Assembly: GCA_003226295.1 (NCBI GenBank)
Contig: CP029803.1
Coordinates: forward strand, 478,226-542,225
Length of the DNA stretch: 64,000 nucleotides
Source: Candidatus Moanabacter tarae
Lineage (GTDB): Bacteria; Verrucomicrobiota; Verrucomicrobiia; Opitutales; UBA2987
Direction: 5' to 3'
The notes below the pieces were generated by a model, which did not search any database, was not told where the DNA came from, and saw only the letters and a list, made by a program, of their open reading frames with translations. Each line of letters opens with the position of its first letter. Within the stretch, counting starts at the first letter, position 1. The position numbers were made by a program, and so were the translations under genes. This document shows, one piece after another, positions 17,805 through 26,605 of the stretch.

Positions 17805-18962
17805 TTAGGAGCTGGTTTGTAATTCCTCGACATCAACCCATTTTCTTTTTTCCCAACTCTCGATTCCCTTTTCAGCGAGTTGGACACCTTTAGCTCCTTC
17901 AAGTAGGGTCCAAGGGAATGGGTCATCGTTAGCGACATGTTTTAGGAAGAGCTCCCACTGGAGCTTAAAGGCATTATCATAAGTTTCTTGTTCGGGAACT
18001 AATGACCAAGTATTAAGGAAATCAATGGGCTGATCGAGGTCTGGATTCCAGGTTGGTTTAGGAGTGTTTCCATAATGCTGTATTCTACATTCCCGCAAAC
18101 CAGCAACTGCAGAGCCATGTGTTCCATCGACATGAATAGTAAGAAGATCATCGCGACGAACTCGAGTATTCCAAGAAGAGTTGAAGTGCGCGATTATATC
18201 ACCTTCTAATTCGAAAGTGGCATAGGCGGCATCGTCAGCAGTGCAATTGTAGATGTTCCCTTCCTCATCAATTCGTTCCGGGATATGCGTTGCGCCGCGA
18301 CAGCTAACGGCTTTCACCTTCCCAAATAGGTTATCCAGCACATATCTCCAGTGGCAGAGCATATCCATAATGATACCTCCATCATCCTCTTTTCGATAAT
18401 TCCAAGAGGGTCTTTGGGAAGGTATAGTGTGTCCTTCGAAAACCCAGTATCCGAATTCGCCTCGGATGGAAAAAACTCGCCCAAAAAAATTGATAGCTAA
18501 AAGATGTTTTAGCTTCAGGATACCTGGGAGCCACAATTTATCCTGAACAACCCCGTTTTTCAAACCTGAATTTTCACATAGATTGAAGAGTTCAAGTGCA
18601 GTTTTAGAATCTGTTGCAGTTGGTTTTTCACAGTAAATATGTTTCCCTGAGGCAACCGCCTTTCTGACTCCTTCAGCACGGCGTCCCGTTGTTTGAGCAT
18701 CGAAGTAGATTTGGTAATCCGGATTGGAGAGTACTTCTTCGAGATTCGTTGACAGTTTTTTAATCCCAGTGAGCTTCCCTAGGTAATCGAGTTTAGCTGG
18801 GTTTCGGCCGACAAGTATAGGATCGGGTAAGATGACTTCGTTCCGACCGATTGGAAGACCGCCGTCCTTAATTATGGCAACAATAGACCGGATAAGATGC
18901 TGATTAGTCCCCATACGGCCCGTCACACCGTTCATGATGATTCCGATTTTTCGCGATTTCAT
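17805..18962 (-). CDS. Gfo/Idh/MocA-family oxidoreductase
   Basis: This 385-residue protein has a Rossmann-like N-terminus (IIMNGVTGRMG) and the EKP motif in HIYCEKPTATD. The substrate-domain block DDGGIIMDMLCHWRYVLDN contains the Asp and His usual for this family's catalysis. The nucleotide-binding loop is unusual, with GVTGRMG in place of the common GxGxxG. It lies in the minus-strand uronide operon between the SDR and the GH88-like hydrolase. Confidence 0.86.
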   Translation of the reverse strand: MKSRKIGIIMNGVTGRMGTNQHLIRSIVAIIKDGGLPIGRNEVILPDPILVGRNPAKLDYLGKLTGIKKLSTNLEEVLSNPDYQIYFDAQTTGRRAEGVRKAVASGKHIYCEKPTATDSKTALELFNLCENSGLKNGVVQDKLWLPGILKLKHLLAINFFGRVFSIRGEFGYWVFEGHTIPSQRPSWNYRKEDDGGIIMDMLCHWRYVLDNLFGKVKAVSCRGATHIPERIDEEGNIYNCTADDAAYATFELEGDIIAHFNSSWNTRVRRDDLLTIHVDGTHGSAVAGLRECRIQHYGNTPKPTWNPDLDQPIDFLNTWSLVPEQETYDNAFKLQWELFLKHVANDDPFPWTLLEGAKGVQLAEKGIESWEKRKWVDVEELQTSS

Positions 18963-19048
18963 CTAGGATGATTTTGAGTATACAGTTTTTGAGATGCTTA
19001 GCCTATTAGATTACATTTATATAAGTCACGCTGACTAATATAAGGAAA

Positions 19049-20440
19049 TCAGGAACTTTTTGCTCTGACTCCGCCATAGAATGTGTAGTAAGGCTCATTC
19101 TGGATGATTCGGTGCACATAGAGAGCGACTTCACGGGCGTGATAGTCCCCCCACATGCTTGATTCCCCGTTAGGGGTCTTACCGTCCTCTGGTATATGGT
19201 CCCATCCGTTAGGGTGATGGTAGATGGAGTGAAGGATGAGTCCTTGATGCTTAGGAGCCGTACTCAGATAGGGTTCGTCAAAAAGGGTTTTGAGAATCGT
19301 AAGGCCAGCTTGCCAGTAATGTAAACCTTCTTGCTGACTACCTTTATGATGGAGATAGCGGCCGAGGCGAAGGAGACCTTGAGAACCAATTGCAGCAGCG
19401 GAACTATCAACGGGTTCAAATTCGTTATAGGGATCAGCAGTACGTTCTAAGTAATCACCCAAGTACTGTAACTTTGGGGCTCCGGAATCCCAGAAAGGTA
19501 TTCCGCATATAGGGGTATTGCCAATATACCAGTCACATGTCGCTTGGGCAGCTTTGAGCATTAAGGATTCGAATTCATCGCGACTGCCAAATTCTTCCAG
19601 TTCGGAATCACCGATTGTTTGTAGAAACTCTAGTTGTTCAGAAAAACCGCACATGGCCCATGCGAGACCACGCGTCCAGGTTGTAAAACCGGAGTACCCT
19701 TGCTGGGCATTCGGACACCGATAGTTGCCATCCCTAGTATTGAATACGCTTTCATGGGCTGTGCGCCCATACTCGTCGTACCGGTCCCTCCCTTCACCAT
19801 AATAGATTGAGTATTGGGCGGTTGCTCTAGTATGTAAAAGAGCCCTTTTCAGAAGGTTTACCGGCTGATCATTTTCTGTCATCAAGATGTGACCTAGAGC
19901 ATGGCTCACCGCAAGGATACGACAGGAACGGATGGTATCAACAAAGAGAGAGTGGGGTCCATTGAAGGAATGAATAAACCCTCCTCCCGGTATAGGAGTC
20001 CAGCGCGCTGCCTGAATCGCACCAGATATTTTAAGAGCTAATTCGTAAAAGTTTTGCTCCCAATCATTGCTCGGTATTTTACCTTCTTTGAGGAGACGCA
20101 GTAAGTTCCCGTAAGTGCTGATATTATTGAAGCCATGGTCGTGGACGCCTATGTGGCTCACATGAGACGCCATTTTTTCCAAAGTGTTACGACGCCCGAT
20201 GTCCAAGAATTCCTGTTTCCCGGTGGCATCGAATTGTAGAATCGCCGACCCGTATTGGAATCCTTGAGTCCACTCTGTCCAACCACGAGTTGTGTAATTG
20301 CCTCGAACAGTGTAAACTGGTGATCCTTTGGATGGGTTATAGCTTTCTTCGATAAGGTTGATTTTTTCCGAGGAGATTTTCCACAGTCGATCAACTTTAG
20401 GTTTAAGTTCCTGTATTGTCAGTGTGGTATCTATTTTCAT
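19049..20440 (-). CDS. GH88-like unsaturated glucuronyl hydrolase
   Basis: This 463-residue protein looks like an alpha/alpha-barrel hydrolase of the GH88 type, which releases 4-deoxy-unsaturated uronic acids from lyase products by hydration of the C4-C5 double bond. Asp101 in HDHGF and Asp168 in FVDTI have the spacing expected for the two catalytic aspartates of unsaturated glucuronyl hydrolases. The FTTWTRGLAWAMCGF block matches the family's WARGQAWALYG region. The start at 20440 is chosen because the longer form (20491) would overlap the upstream gene; only four bases separate its ATG from that stop. No signal peptide is visible. Confidence 0.78.
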   Translation of the reverse strand: MKIDTTLTIQELKPKVDRLWKISSEKINLIEESYNPSKGSPVYTVRGNYTTRGWTEWTQGFQYGSAILQFDATGKQEFLDIGRRNTLEKMASHVSHIGVHDHGFNNISTYGNLLRLLKEGKIPSNDWEQNFYELALKISGAIQAARWTPIPGGGFIHSFNGPHSLFVDTIRSCRILAVSHALGHILMTENDQPVNLLKRALLHTRATAQYSIYYGEGRDRYDEYGRTAHESVFNTRDGNYRCPNAQQGYSGFTTWTRGLAWAMCGFSEQLEFLQTIGDSELEEFGSRDEFESLMLKAAQATCDWYIGNTPICGIPFWDSGAPKLQYLGDYLERTADPYNEFEPVDSSAAAIGSQGLLRLGRYLHHKGSQQEGLHYWQAGLTILKTLFDEPYLSTAPKHQGLILHSIYHHPNGWDHIPEDGKTPNGESSMWGDYHAREVALYVHRIIQNEPYYTFYGGVRAKSS

Positions 20441-20444
20441 TTTC

Positions 20445-21407
20445 TCAATCAAACACCTCGGGATTGACAGAGTGGCGAGGGTGCTGCCCATCCAATACTG
20501 CTGCCATATCTTCTGCCATCTGAATAAAAACCTTGAGCATGGATCGTTTGGTCATGGCCAGTGAATGCGGGGCAGTGAGGCAGTTCTCTCTATTGAATAT
20601 AGAGTGGGTCGTATCGGGAGGCTCTGGAGAGAATACATCGAGGCCAACTCCCGCCAAAATACCTGTTTCGAGAGCTTCATCGAGAATGTCTAGGCTCTCG
20701 ATGAGAGGACCTCGGGCGAGGTTAATAAGGAAGGATCCTTTTTTTACAAGCTTTAGGTTATTCCGATTTATAAGGCCCTTCGTTTTATCTGTTAGTACGG
20801 CATGTAGACAGATGAAATCCGCTTGATTAAGGAGACTCTCGAGGCTGGTTAGCTCCACTTCAAATGATTTAGCGGTTTCCTTTGAGACATAGGGATCATG
20901 AGCAATAATTCTCATATTAAATGGAGCAGCTAGTTGGGAGACAATTCTTCCAATTTGGCCAAACCCAACGATCCCAAGGGTCGACTCTTCCATATCGAGG
21001 GTCGAAAAATTGTTACGGCTGGCCCAGTTTCCCGACTTGAGCTGACGATCCCAGTATACGATGCGTTTGCAATGAGCGAGAACAAGTGCCATTGAGGCTT
21101 CGGCAACGACCCTAGCATTTGCTCCAGGAGTGAAGACTACAGGGACCTTGCGTTCGGTGGCCGCCCCGATATCGATATTGTCATAGCCGACCCCGGTTCG
21201 TCCAATCACTTTTAAATGAGAAGCGGCTTCGATGATCGGTCGCGTTATTGCCCCGTCTCCTCGCACGATGAGTGCGACGGCATCAGTCACCATTTCAACT
21301 AGGGATTGTTCTTTAGTCGTTTTTGATAGGATGAATTCACCGTAAGGTTCAAGGATCTTCACGGCGGATTCGTCAATGGGACCAATACTGACAATTTTGG
21401 ATTTCAT
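20445..21407 (-). CDS. D-isomer-specific 2-hydroxyacid dehydrogenase
   Basis: This 320-residue NAD-dependent dehydrogenase has the cofactor motif GFGQIG and the catalytic triad Arg (NLARGPLI), Glu (SPEPP) and His (TAPHS). The first domain carries RTGVGYDNIDI, as in phosphoglycerate-dehydrogenase-like proteins. It lacks the C-terminal ACT domain of SerA, so serine biosynthesis is unlikely. Its stop is four bases before the GH88-like gene. In this context it may reduce a 2-keto sugar acid or oxidise a 2-hydroxy acid. Confidence 0.88.
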   Translation of the reverse strand: MKSKIVSIGPIDESAVKILEPYGEFILSKTTKEQSLVEMVTDAVALIVRGDGAITRPIIEAASHLKVIGRTGVGYDNIDIGAATERKVPVVFTPGANARVVAEASMALVLAHCKRIVYWDRQLKSGNWASRNNFSTLDMEESTLGIVGFGQIGRIVSQLAAPFNMRIIAHDPYVSKETAKSFEVELTSLESLLNQADFICLHAVLTDKTKGLINRNNLKLVKKGSFLINLARGPLIESLDILDEALETGILAGVGLDVFSPEPPDTTHSIFNRENCLTAPHSLAMTKRSMLKVFIQMAEDMAAVLDGQHPRHSVNPEVFD

Positions 21408-21535
21408 GGATTCGATTGATATAGCAGGGCTGTGATGTCGTCGGTTGGGGATAATTGTAATAATGATCTAGTAGCGGTCGAATATTAAACTACCGCAAAC
21501 GAGCTGCGATCTCTAACTCAGGAAGAGATTGAAGC

Positions 21536-22477
21536 TTAATCTCGATATAATCTTGCCCAGGCCCTGTCGAGAGTTCGTTTGGCATTAGCGATCACGACAT
21601 CGGGATCGTCGTCCTCCATCGGTTTGACCTCAAATGAAACGATGGGTGGGTTTTCCTTGTTGAGGAATTCGATGTCGAGCAAGATCTTGAGAAATTTTGT
21701 AAGCTCCTCCACACCGTTTTCACCTCCTGGAAAGGCGAACCAGGGATGGTGGTCGCCGTACCTAGGAGAGGAGGTGTCGGAGAGAAGACAGTTCCCGATA
21801 TCTGCCGCAGCTAGATGAGATTGAACAGGGAGGATTGCCTCCTCATTAGTTTCACCGATTATTGGAATATGGCTAAGATCGACGACTAATCCGAAGTTCT
21901 CAAAGTCTTTACATACTTCTTCAGAGTATCTTTTTGCTAGAGCCGCTGGACCGATGAGTGACTTTTTGTCAACCTCGTGGTCAAAAACCTCAAGGAGAAT
22001 TTTTAGTTCCCCTTTTGATTTGGCGTAGTTGCAGAGTTCCCGAGTTGAGTCGATTAGCTTCGTAAGCGACTGATCGATTTCTTCGGACGTGTATTCTCGA
22101 CTAAGAAACACGAAACTTTCGGCTCCAATCTCGTAGGCCTCATCGATACCTTTCTTTAATTCGTCGACCGCGTTTTGGCGCCGTTTTTCGTCAAGATCGT
22201 TTGGGTTCAGACTTTGTGAGAGAAGAGATGGGTGGGCTCCGTAGACGACACGCATCTGTGCCAATTGAAGCATTCTGCAAGCCTGTTTGCGAATTTCTGG
22301 GTCTTTGATCCAGCTCACTGCGACGGCACTGAAATAGGGATCAACTGCAATTTTCTTAAGGGTCTCTAGGATGGGTCCGTCACCCCCCATGGTCTCAGGA
22401 AAAGCCATGAAGTGAATTAGACCAACATCCATATAGCTTCGCATAGGTTCGTTCATAGCTTGTGTTGTTTCAGTCAT
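21536..22477 (-). CDS. Sugar phosphate isomerase/epimerase (TIM barrel)
   Basis: This 313-residue protein belongs to the xylose isomerase-like TIM-barrel superfamily, with likely metal ligands in LLEVFDHEVD, VVDLSHIP and SFEVKPM. The ATG at 22477 is used; an in-frame TTG at 22492 gives a five-residue longer version. It is the first gene of the minus-strand uronide operon, with 128 bases to the hydroxyacid dehydrogenase. The substrate is unknown. Confidence 0.82.
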   Translation of the reverse strand: MTETTQAMNEPMRSYMDVGLIHFMAFPETMGGDGPILETLKKIAVDPYFSAVAVSWIKDPEIRKQACRMLQLAQMRVVYGAHPSLLSQSLNPNDLDEKRRQNAVDELKKGIDEAYEIGAESFVFLSREYTSEEIDQSLTKLIDSTRELCNYAKSKGELKILLEVFDHEVDKKSLIGPAALAKRYSEEVCKDFENFGLVVDLSHIPIIGETNEEAILPVQSHLAAADIGNCLLSDTSSPRYGDHHPWFAFPGGENGVEELTKFLKILLDIEFLNKENPPIVSFEVKPMEDDDPDVVIANAKRTLDRAWARLYRD

Positions 22478-22621
22478 TTGGGGCCGTGCCAAGGATGAAA
22501 AGAAGAATAAGGTGATTCTGGTAGCGAGAACTGGGACTAATATATAGAGAACGTCTAATCAGGAGATAGTCTTGTATTGGTACCTGCAATATTTTATTGT
22601 CCATTAACCTGCCGTGTATCT

Positions 22622-22645
22622 ATTCGTTTATCCGAAACAACGAAT
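22622..22645. repeat. Short inverted repeat in the intergenic region
   Basis: ATTCGTT and AACGAAT form a seven-base perfect inverted repeat separated by ten bases. It lies between the divergent sugar-isomerase and phosphoribosyltransferase genes and could be an operator. Nothing else supports that role. Confidence 0.3.
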
Positions 22646-22768
22646 GTAAGAACAGTCTTAAATACGACACCATAAAAACTGTGTATTGAATAAAGTTGGG
22701 AGAAGATAATTTTCATGGTCCCTCTAATTTCCTCTTATTAAGAACAGCTACAATTAGTTTTTATACCG

Positions 22769-23182
22769 ATGGAAGATATTACTTTCGGCGAGATTTCAGA
22801 TCGACTGCATTGTGCAAGCATTCCGGAGATTGATGAGGTTGTCGGGATACTAAATGGAGGTCTTGTGCCGGCAGCTCTTCTTGCCCACCAACTGTGTAAA
22901 CCACTTTCATTCCTGGCTATCCGTTTTCGTGATGCAGACAATAAACCTCTTTATGGATATCCTCGTCTGATGGGGAAGCCAGATTTGTTACCAAAGAAAA
23001 AAAAAGTTCTCTTGGTAGATGATGTGGCTGTGACTGGGAAGACATTCCAAAAAGCCGTTGAACATTTGCAGGACTGTCGAATTGTCACCTTGGTCCTTAA
23101 AGGAAAGGCCGATGTTGTAATCTTTCCTGAAGTGGAGGATTGCGTGGGATGGCCTTGGCGAAGGACGAATTTTGATTTGTAA
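22769..23182 (+). CDS. Phosphoribosyltransferase
   Basis: This 137-residue type I phosphoribosyltransferase has the PRPP-binding motif LLVDDVAVTGKT near residue 81. A preceding GGLVPAALLA segment corresponds to the substrate-hood side. Such small proteins are often xanthine/guanine phosphoribosyltransferase-like enzymes for purine salvage, but the nucleobase pocket cannot be judged. The C-terminal CVGWPWRRTNFDL is short. It is a single gene, divergent from the isomerase operon and convergent on the LarA-type gene. Confidence 0.8.
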   Translation: MEDITFGEISDRLHCASIPEIDEVVGILNGGLVPAALLAHQLCKPLSFLAIRFRDADNKPLYGYPRLMGKPDLLPKKKKVLLVDDVAVTGKTFQKAVEHLQDCRIVTLVLKGKADVVIFPEVEDCVGWPWRRTNFDL

Positions 23183-23239
23183 GTATAGGACCGTTGATGA
23201 TTGGAACAAATCAAGGAGGGAAGAGGAAGACCGTGAATC

Positions 23240-24499
23240 CTAATTCAAGTAAGGGATTGTCTGGGGGCCTTCGGGAAGAATGGCGATGGGGGAATCTCGG
23301 CCGATTTCGTTAAGTTCATCCTCGAGGGCCGATTTAAGATCGGAGATGGGGGTCAGAAAGGTTTTCTGAACATCTTTTGGCGACAACTCACTGTAAATAC
23401 TAACCCTACCTTTTTCGAGAATCTGTGCAAGCATTTGGACCTGCCATTGGTCATAAATGTGACTACCGGGAATTCGGAGCTTATCCATGATCTCCACAAT
23501 GGAATCGTTTTCGAAGAGAAGCTTCTTAAAATTTCCGTGTTCAGGTATGCCATCGTTGCAGCGAGTTGCAATTAAAACCAGTCCTCCAGGTTGGAGTATC
23601 TCGGCGCCAGCTGACATGCCCTTTACAGATTGGTAAAGGTTTAAATCGAGAGGTGCTCCGCTGTTTGTTGTAACGACGATAGGATAGGATGTCTTGCATG
23701 CGATCATCGCCGTATTTTTGACGTAGCGGCATCCTGCTAAGTGGGCTGCGATGGGATCGCCACAAAAGAAGCGAGTGATCCCCTGTTTTCGGTTGAGCGT
23801 TACATTGATACAGAAATCAACAGGAACGAGAGAGCCATTGGTTTGGATGGTTGCTTGAGTGGGATTTCCTTCGATCACTCCCCACGTACTTTTGGGATTG
23901 GCGATGTTTTCGAATCCGTGGTAGTGCATAATTGCCTCAATACCTGCCACTCCTGGGAAGACTGCCTTATAGCCACCAGAGAAGCCAGCCATAAAGTGGG
24001 GCTCTATAAAGCCGAGGATAATGCGTCGATCCGCCTCTATGTACTCCCGATTCAGGTGGACTGGGTAACCGAAGGGTGAGTCTCCAGCAAATGCAAGAGT
24101 TGAAGCATCATGGCTGTCATGATTAATTATTTCATAATTTTTCAAGACGTTTTCACCTACCAATCCTTTTAATTCGTCAAGAGAATTAGTTCTGTGTGAT
24201 CCGGTGCCTACAATGATTTTGAATCTCTCATGGTGTACGTGAGAAAGTTCAGAAAAAAGCCAGGGAAGAAGCCGTTTACTGGGAAGAGCCCTTGTGATAT
24301 CAGCAATTACGACTGCAACTTTTTCGTCAGACGAAATGAGTTCACTAAGGGGCCGTGACGAGATTGGATTCCGAACTGCTTCTTGGAAGGCGCTGGTTTC
24401 GTCTTTAAGTGTTTCAACGAAGACCGGATTGATTACTGTGGTATTGAGGCCATCAAGCTCCAGGTCTAAACCAGTTTCACCGTACTGTAAGCGTACCAT
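23240..24499 (-). CDS. LarA-type racemase/epimerase family protein
   Basis: This 419-residue protein matches the nickel-pincer lactate racemase family LarA. Diagnostic blocks are ADITRALPS, GTGSHR near residue 97, NHDSHD, and EPHFMAGFSGGYKAVFPG, whose Lys binds the pincer cofactor covalently. Histidines in GSHR, NHDSHD and EPHF are candidates for the nickel and catalytic ligands. LarA homologues act on several 2-hydroxyacids and sugar acids, so lactate is only one candidate. None of the cofactor genes larB, larC or larE is in the window. The gene follows an HpcH/HpaI aldolase by 88 bases on the same strand, hinting at a shared keto-acid pathway. Confidence 0.85.
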   Translation of the reverse strand: MVRLQYGETGLDLELDGLNTTVINPVFVETLKDETSAFQEAVRNPISSRPLSELISSDEKVAVVIADITRALPSKRLLPWLFSELSHVHHERFKIIVGTGSHRTNSLDELKGLVGENVLKNYEIINHDSHDASTLAFAGDSPFGYPVHLNREYIEADRRIILGFIEPHFMAGFSGGYKAVFPGVAGIEAIMHYHGFENIANPKSTWGVIEGNPTQATIQTNGSLVPVDFCINVTLNRKQGITRFFCGDPIAAHLAGCRYVKNTAMIACKTSYPIVVTTNSGAPLDLNLYQSVKGMSAGAEILQPGGLVLIATRCNDGIPEHGNFKKLLFENDSIVEIMDKLRIPGSHIYDQWQVQMLAQILEKGRVSIYSELSPKDVQKTFLTPISDLKSALEDELNEIGRDSPIAILPEGPQTIPYLN

Positions 24500-24587
24500 C
24501 GTATAGGATTTTCCTAGGCCGATTTTTTAAGTCCTTTTAGCTGGAAACCCATGGTGTGGTATCCGAGATTATTGGTGCTCCTTCCAA

Positions 24588-25364
24588 TTAGGTCTTAAAT
24601 TTGTTGAAAGCTGATACGAGTTCCCGCATGCCGCTACCGACTAACGCGCTGTCTGAGCCGATGGCGATAAACTTGAATCCGAGCTCGATCGTTGGTTCGA
24701 TTTGTTCGATGGATTGGAGGAGGATACCTGCTGATTTTCCGTGTTTATTAGCCGCTGCGATAACTTTTCGATATGCTTCCTGTTGGTCGGGGTGCTGGAA
24801 ATCTCCTGGATGGCCTAGGCTTACGCTGAGATCCATCGGGCCGATGAAAAGAACGTCTACTCCGTCTACTGAAGCTATTTGTTCGATCTCCTCTAGTGCC
24901 TCGGTACGTTCGATTTGAATCACGGTAAGTAGTAGTTCGTGATTACGCTCGAAGTAATCGTCAAAGTTGTAGCTATATCCGGTTGCCCGAGGTGACTTGG
25001 CTACGCCGCGAATCCCCAATGGAGGATAGCGCATTGCAGCGACAGCTTGCTTGGCTTCTTCCGCGTTTTGAATCCAGGGGATCATGATTCCGGAAGCTCC
25101 CAGATCGAGGGTTTTTTTGAAACTCGCTGTTTCATTGAAAGCTATGCGAACAACCGGAGAGGCGGGAGTTGTGGAAGCGGCTTGAAGTAGATGAAGCAGG
25201 CTGTCTTGACCCGAAGGTCCGTGCTCAAGATCAATGAGAATCCAATCGAAGCCACTATCGCCCGACATCTCAACGGTTACGCTGGAGCCAAGATTGAGAA
25301 AAGTTCCAGTGAGCAGCTCCCCATTGAGAACGCGCTTACGAATACTATTGACGGTTACACTCAT
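24588..25364 (-). CDS. HpcH/HpaI-family class II aldolase
   Basis: This 258-residue protein is an HpcH/HpaI aldolase, a metal-dependent class II enzyme that cleaves 2-keto-3-deoxy or related acids into pyruvate and an aldehyde. It shows DWILIDLEHGP, GIMIPWIQNAEEA, GIRGVAKSP, the Glu ligand in VIQIERTEAL, and the Asp ligand in VLFIGPMDLSVSLG. The size matches 2-keto-3-deoxy-L-rhamnonate or 4-hydroxy-2-oxoheptanedioate aldolases. With dehydratases in the same window, cleavage of a 2-keto-3-deoxy sugar acid is a reasonable inference. Confidence 0.9.
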   Translation of the reverse strand: MSVTVNSIRKRVLNGELLTGTFLNLGSSVTVEMSGDSGFDWILIDLEHGPSGQDSLLHLLQAASTTPASPVVRIAFNETASFKKTLDLGASGIMIPWIQNAEEAKQAVAAMRYPPLGIRGVAKSPRATGYSYNFDDYFERNHELLLTVIQIERTEALEEIEQIASVDGVDVLFIGPMDLSVSLGHPGDFQHPDQQEAYRKVIAAANKHGKSAGILLQSIEQIEPTIELGFKFIAIGSDSALVGSGMRELVSAFNKFKT

Positions 25365-25533
25365 AGGGCAACGGATAGTGCTTAATTTTTGCCATCAGGC
25401 AATACTGTTCCATTAATTAGACAGCTTTTTAGAATTTTTTAGGAAATAGTTTGGTGTAGCCTGTAGGACAAGGTTAACCTTCTGCGCGAAGGTTCGATGA
25501 GGGAAGCCTTCGGTCTTTTAAGTTTTATTGGAG

Positions 25534-26463
25534 ATGAAGAAAGGAAAAATAGCCCTTGTCGTCTTAGCTGCCGGGCTGGGGACCCGGTACAGGGGTCTCA
25601 AACAGTTAGAAGCAGTCGGGCCTTCAGGTGAGACAATTCTCGACTATTCCGTTTTTGATGCAATGGAAGGTGGATTTGGGCGGATTGTGTTTATCTTGCG
25701 CAGAGAAATTGAGCAAGAATTTCGGCTCAGAGTAGGTAGTCGCCTTGAGAAAAAGATCGAGGTGACATATGCGATTCAAGAACTTGATGGTTTTACTCAA
25801 GGATTCCAGATTTCCGAAAACCGGAAAAGGCCCTGGGGGACGGGCCATGCGCTCCTTAGTGTTTCCAATCTTGTAGGTGAACCTTTCGGCGTCATCAATG
25901 CGGATGACTTTTATGGTCAGTCAAGCTTTCGTATATTGCACGATTTTCTGCTCGCGAAGAATTCTCGTATAAAAAACGAATTCGATAAAAAATATGGGTT
26001 AGTCGGGTTTAGATTGAAAAACACACTCTCATTACATGGACCCGTGTCACGCGGAATCTGTCAATGCAACGACAAAGGAATTCTCGAAAAAATCCAAGAA
26101 TTGAAACGAATAAAATCAACTGAAAACGGGATTTTGAACACGGAAGTAAAGAAAGGTCGGAGATTGTCGGGCCTTGAGATTGTATCCCTCAATATGTGGG
26201 GTTTTGCTCCTTCAATCTTCCTTCACTTACGAGATGGATTCGAGAAATTTCTTGATTCGCGAGGAGGTGAGAGGGATGCGGAGTATTACCTTCCGGAATG
26301 TGTGGGGAATGCGATAGAAGCGGGAAAAGCTAAAGTAAGAATCCTTGAAACAAGCGAATCTTGGAGGGGCATTACTTACCGAGAAGATCGAGTTCAAGTA
26401 GTGGAGCATATTCGGGAACTAACTGAGGGAGGGGTGTATCCAAAGAGACTTTGGGATGGTTGA
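25534..26463 (+). CDS. Sugar-nucleotidyltransferase-like NTP transferase
   Basis: This 309-residue protein starts at ATG 25534; an in-frame TTG two codons upstream is less likely. The N-terminal ALVVLAAGLGTRYRGLKQ and the VINADDFYG site are signatures of the nucleotidyltransferase fold that makes NDP-sugars from sugar 1-phosphates. The PWGTGHALL segment is similar to that in UTP-glucose-1-phosphate uridylyltransferases. It has no C-terminal left-handed beta-helix. An NAD-dependent epimerase gene follows 142 bases downstream, which fits nucleotide-sugar formation for surface glycans. Confidence 0.8.
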   Translation: MKKGKIALVVLAAGLGTRYRGLKQLEAVGPSGETILDYSVFDAMEGGFGRIVFILRREIEQEFRLRVGSRLEKKIEVTYAIQELDGFTQGFQISENRKRPWGTGHALLSVSNLVGEPFGVINADDFYGQSSFRILHDFLLAKNSRIKNEFDKKYGLVGFRLKNTLSLHGPVSRGICQCNDKGILEKIQELKRIKSTENGILNTEVKKGRRLSGLEIVSLNMWGFAPSIFLHLRDGFEKFLDSRGGERDAEYYLPECVGNAIEAGKAKVRILETSESWRGITYREDRVQVVEHIRELTEGGVYPKRLWDG

Positions 26464-26605
26464 AAATTAAAGATCTAAGCTTTCATGTAGTTTAGATTTT
26501 GTCTGGTCTCCAAATGCCGAATTGAATTCGACTCATTCTGGGAATGTATTACGGATAAACATGGTACATGGAAAGATTCTGCAGACTTGATGGTAAGGTC
26601 CGCGT

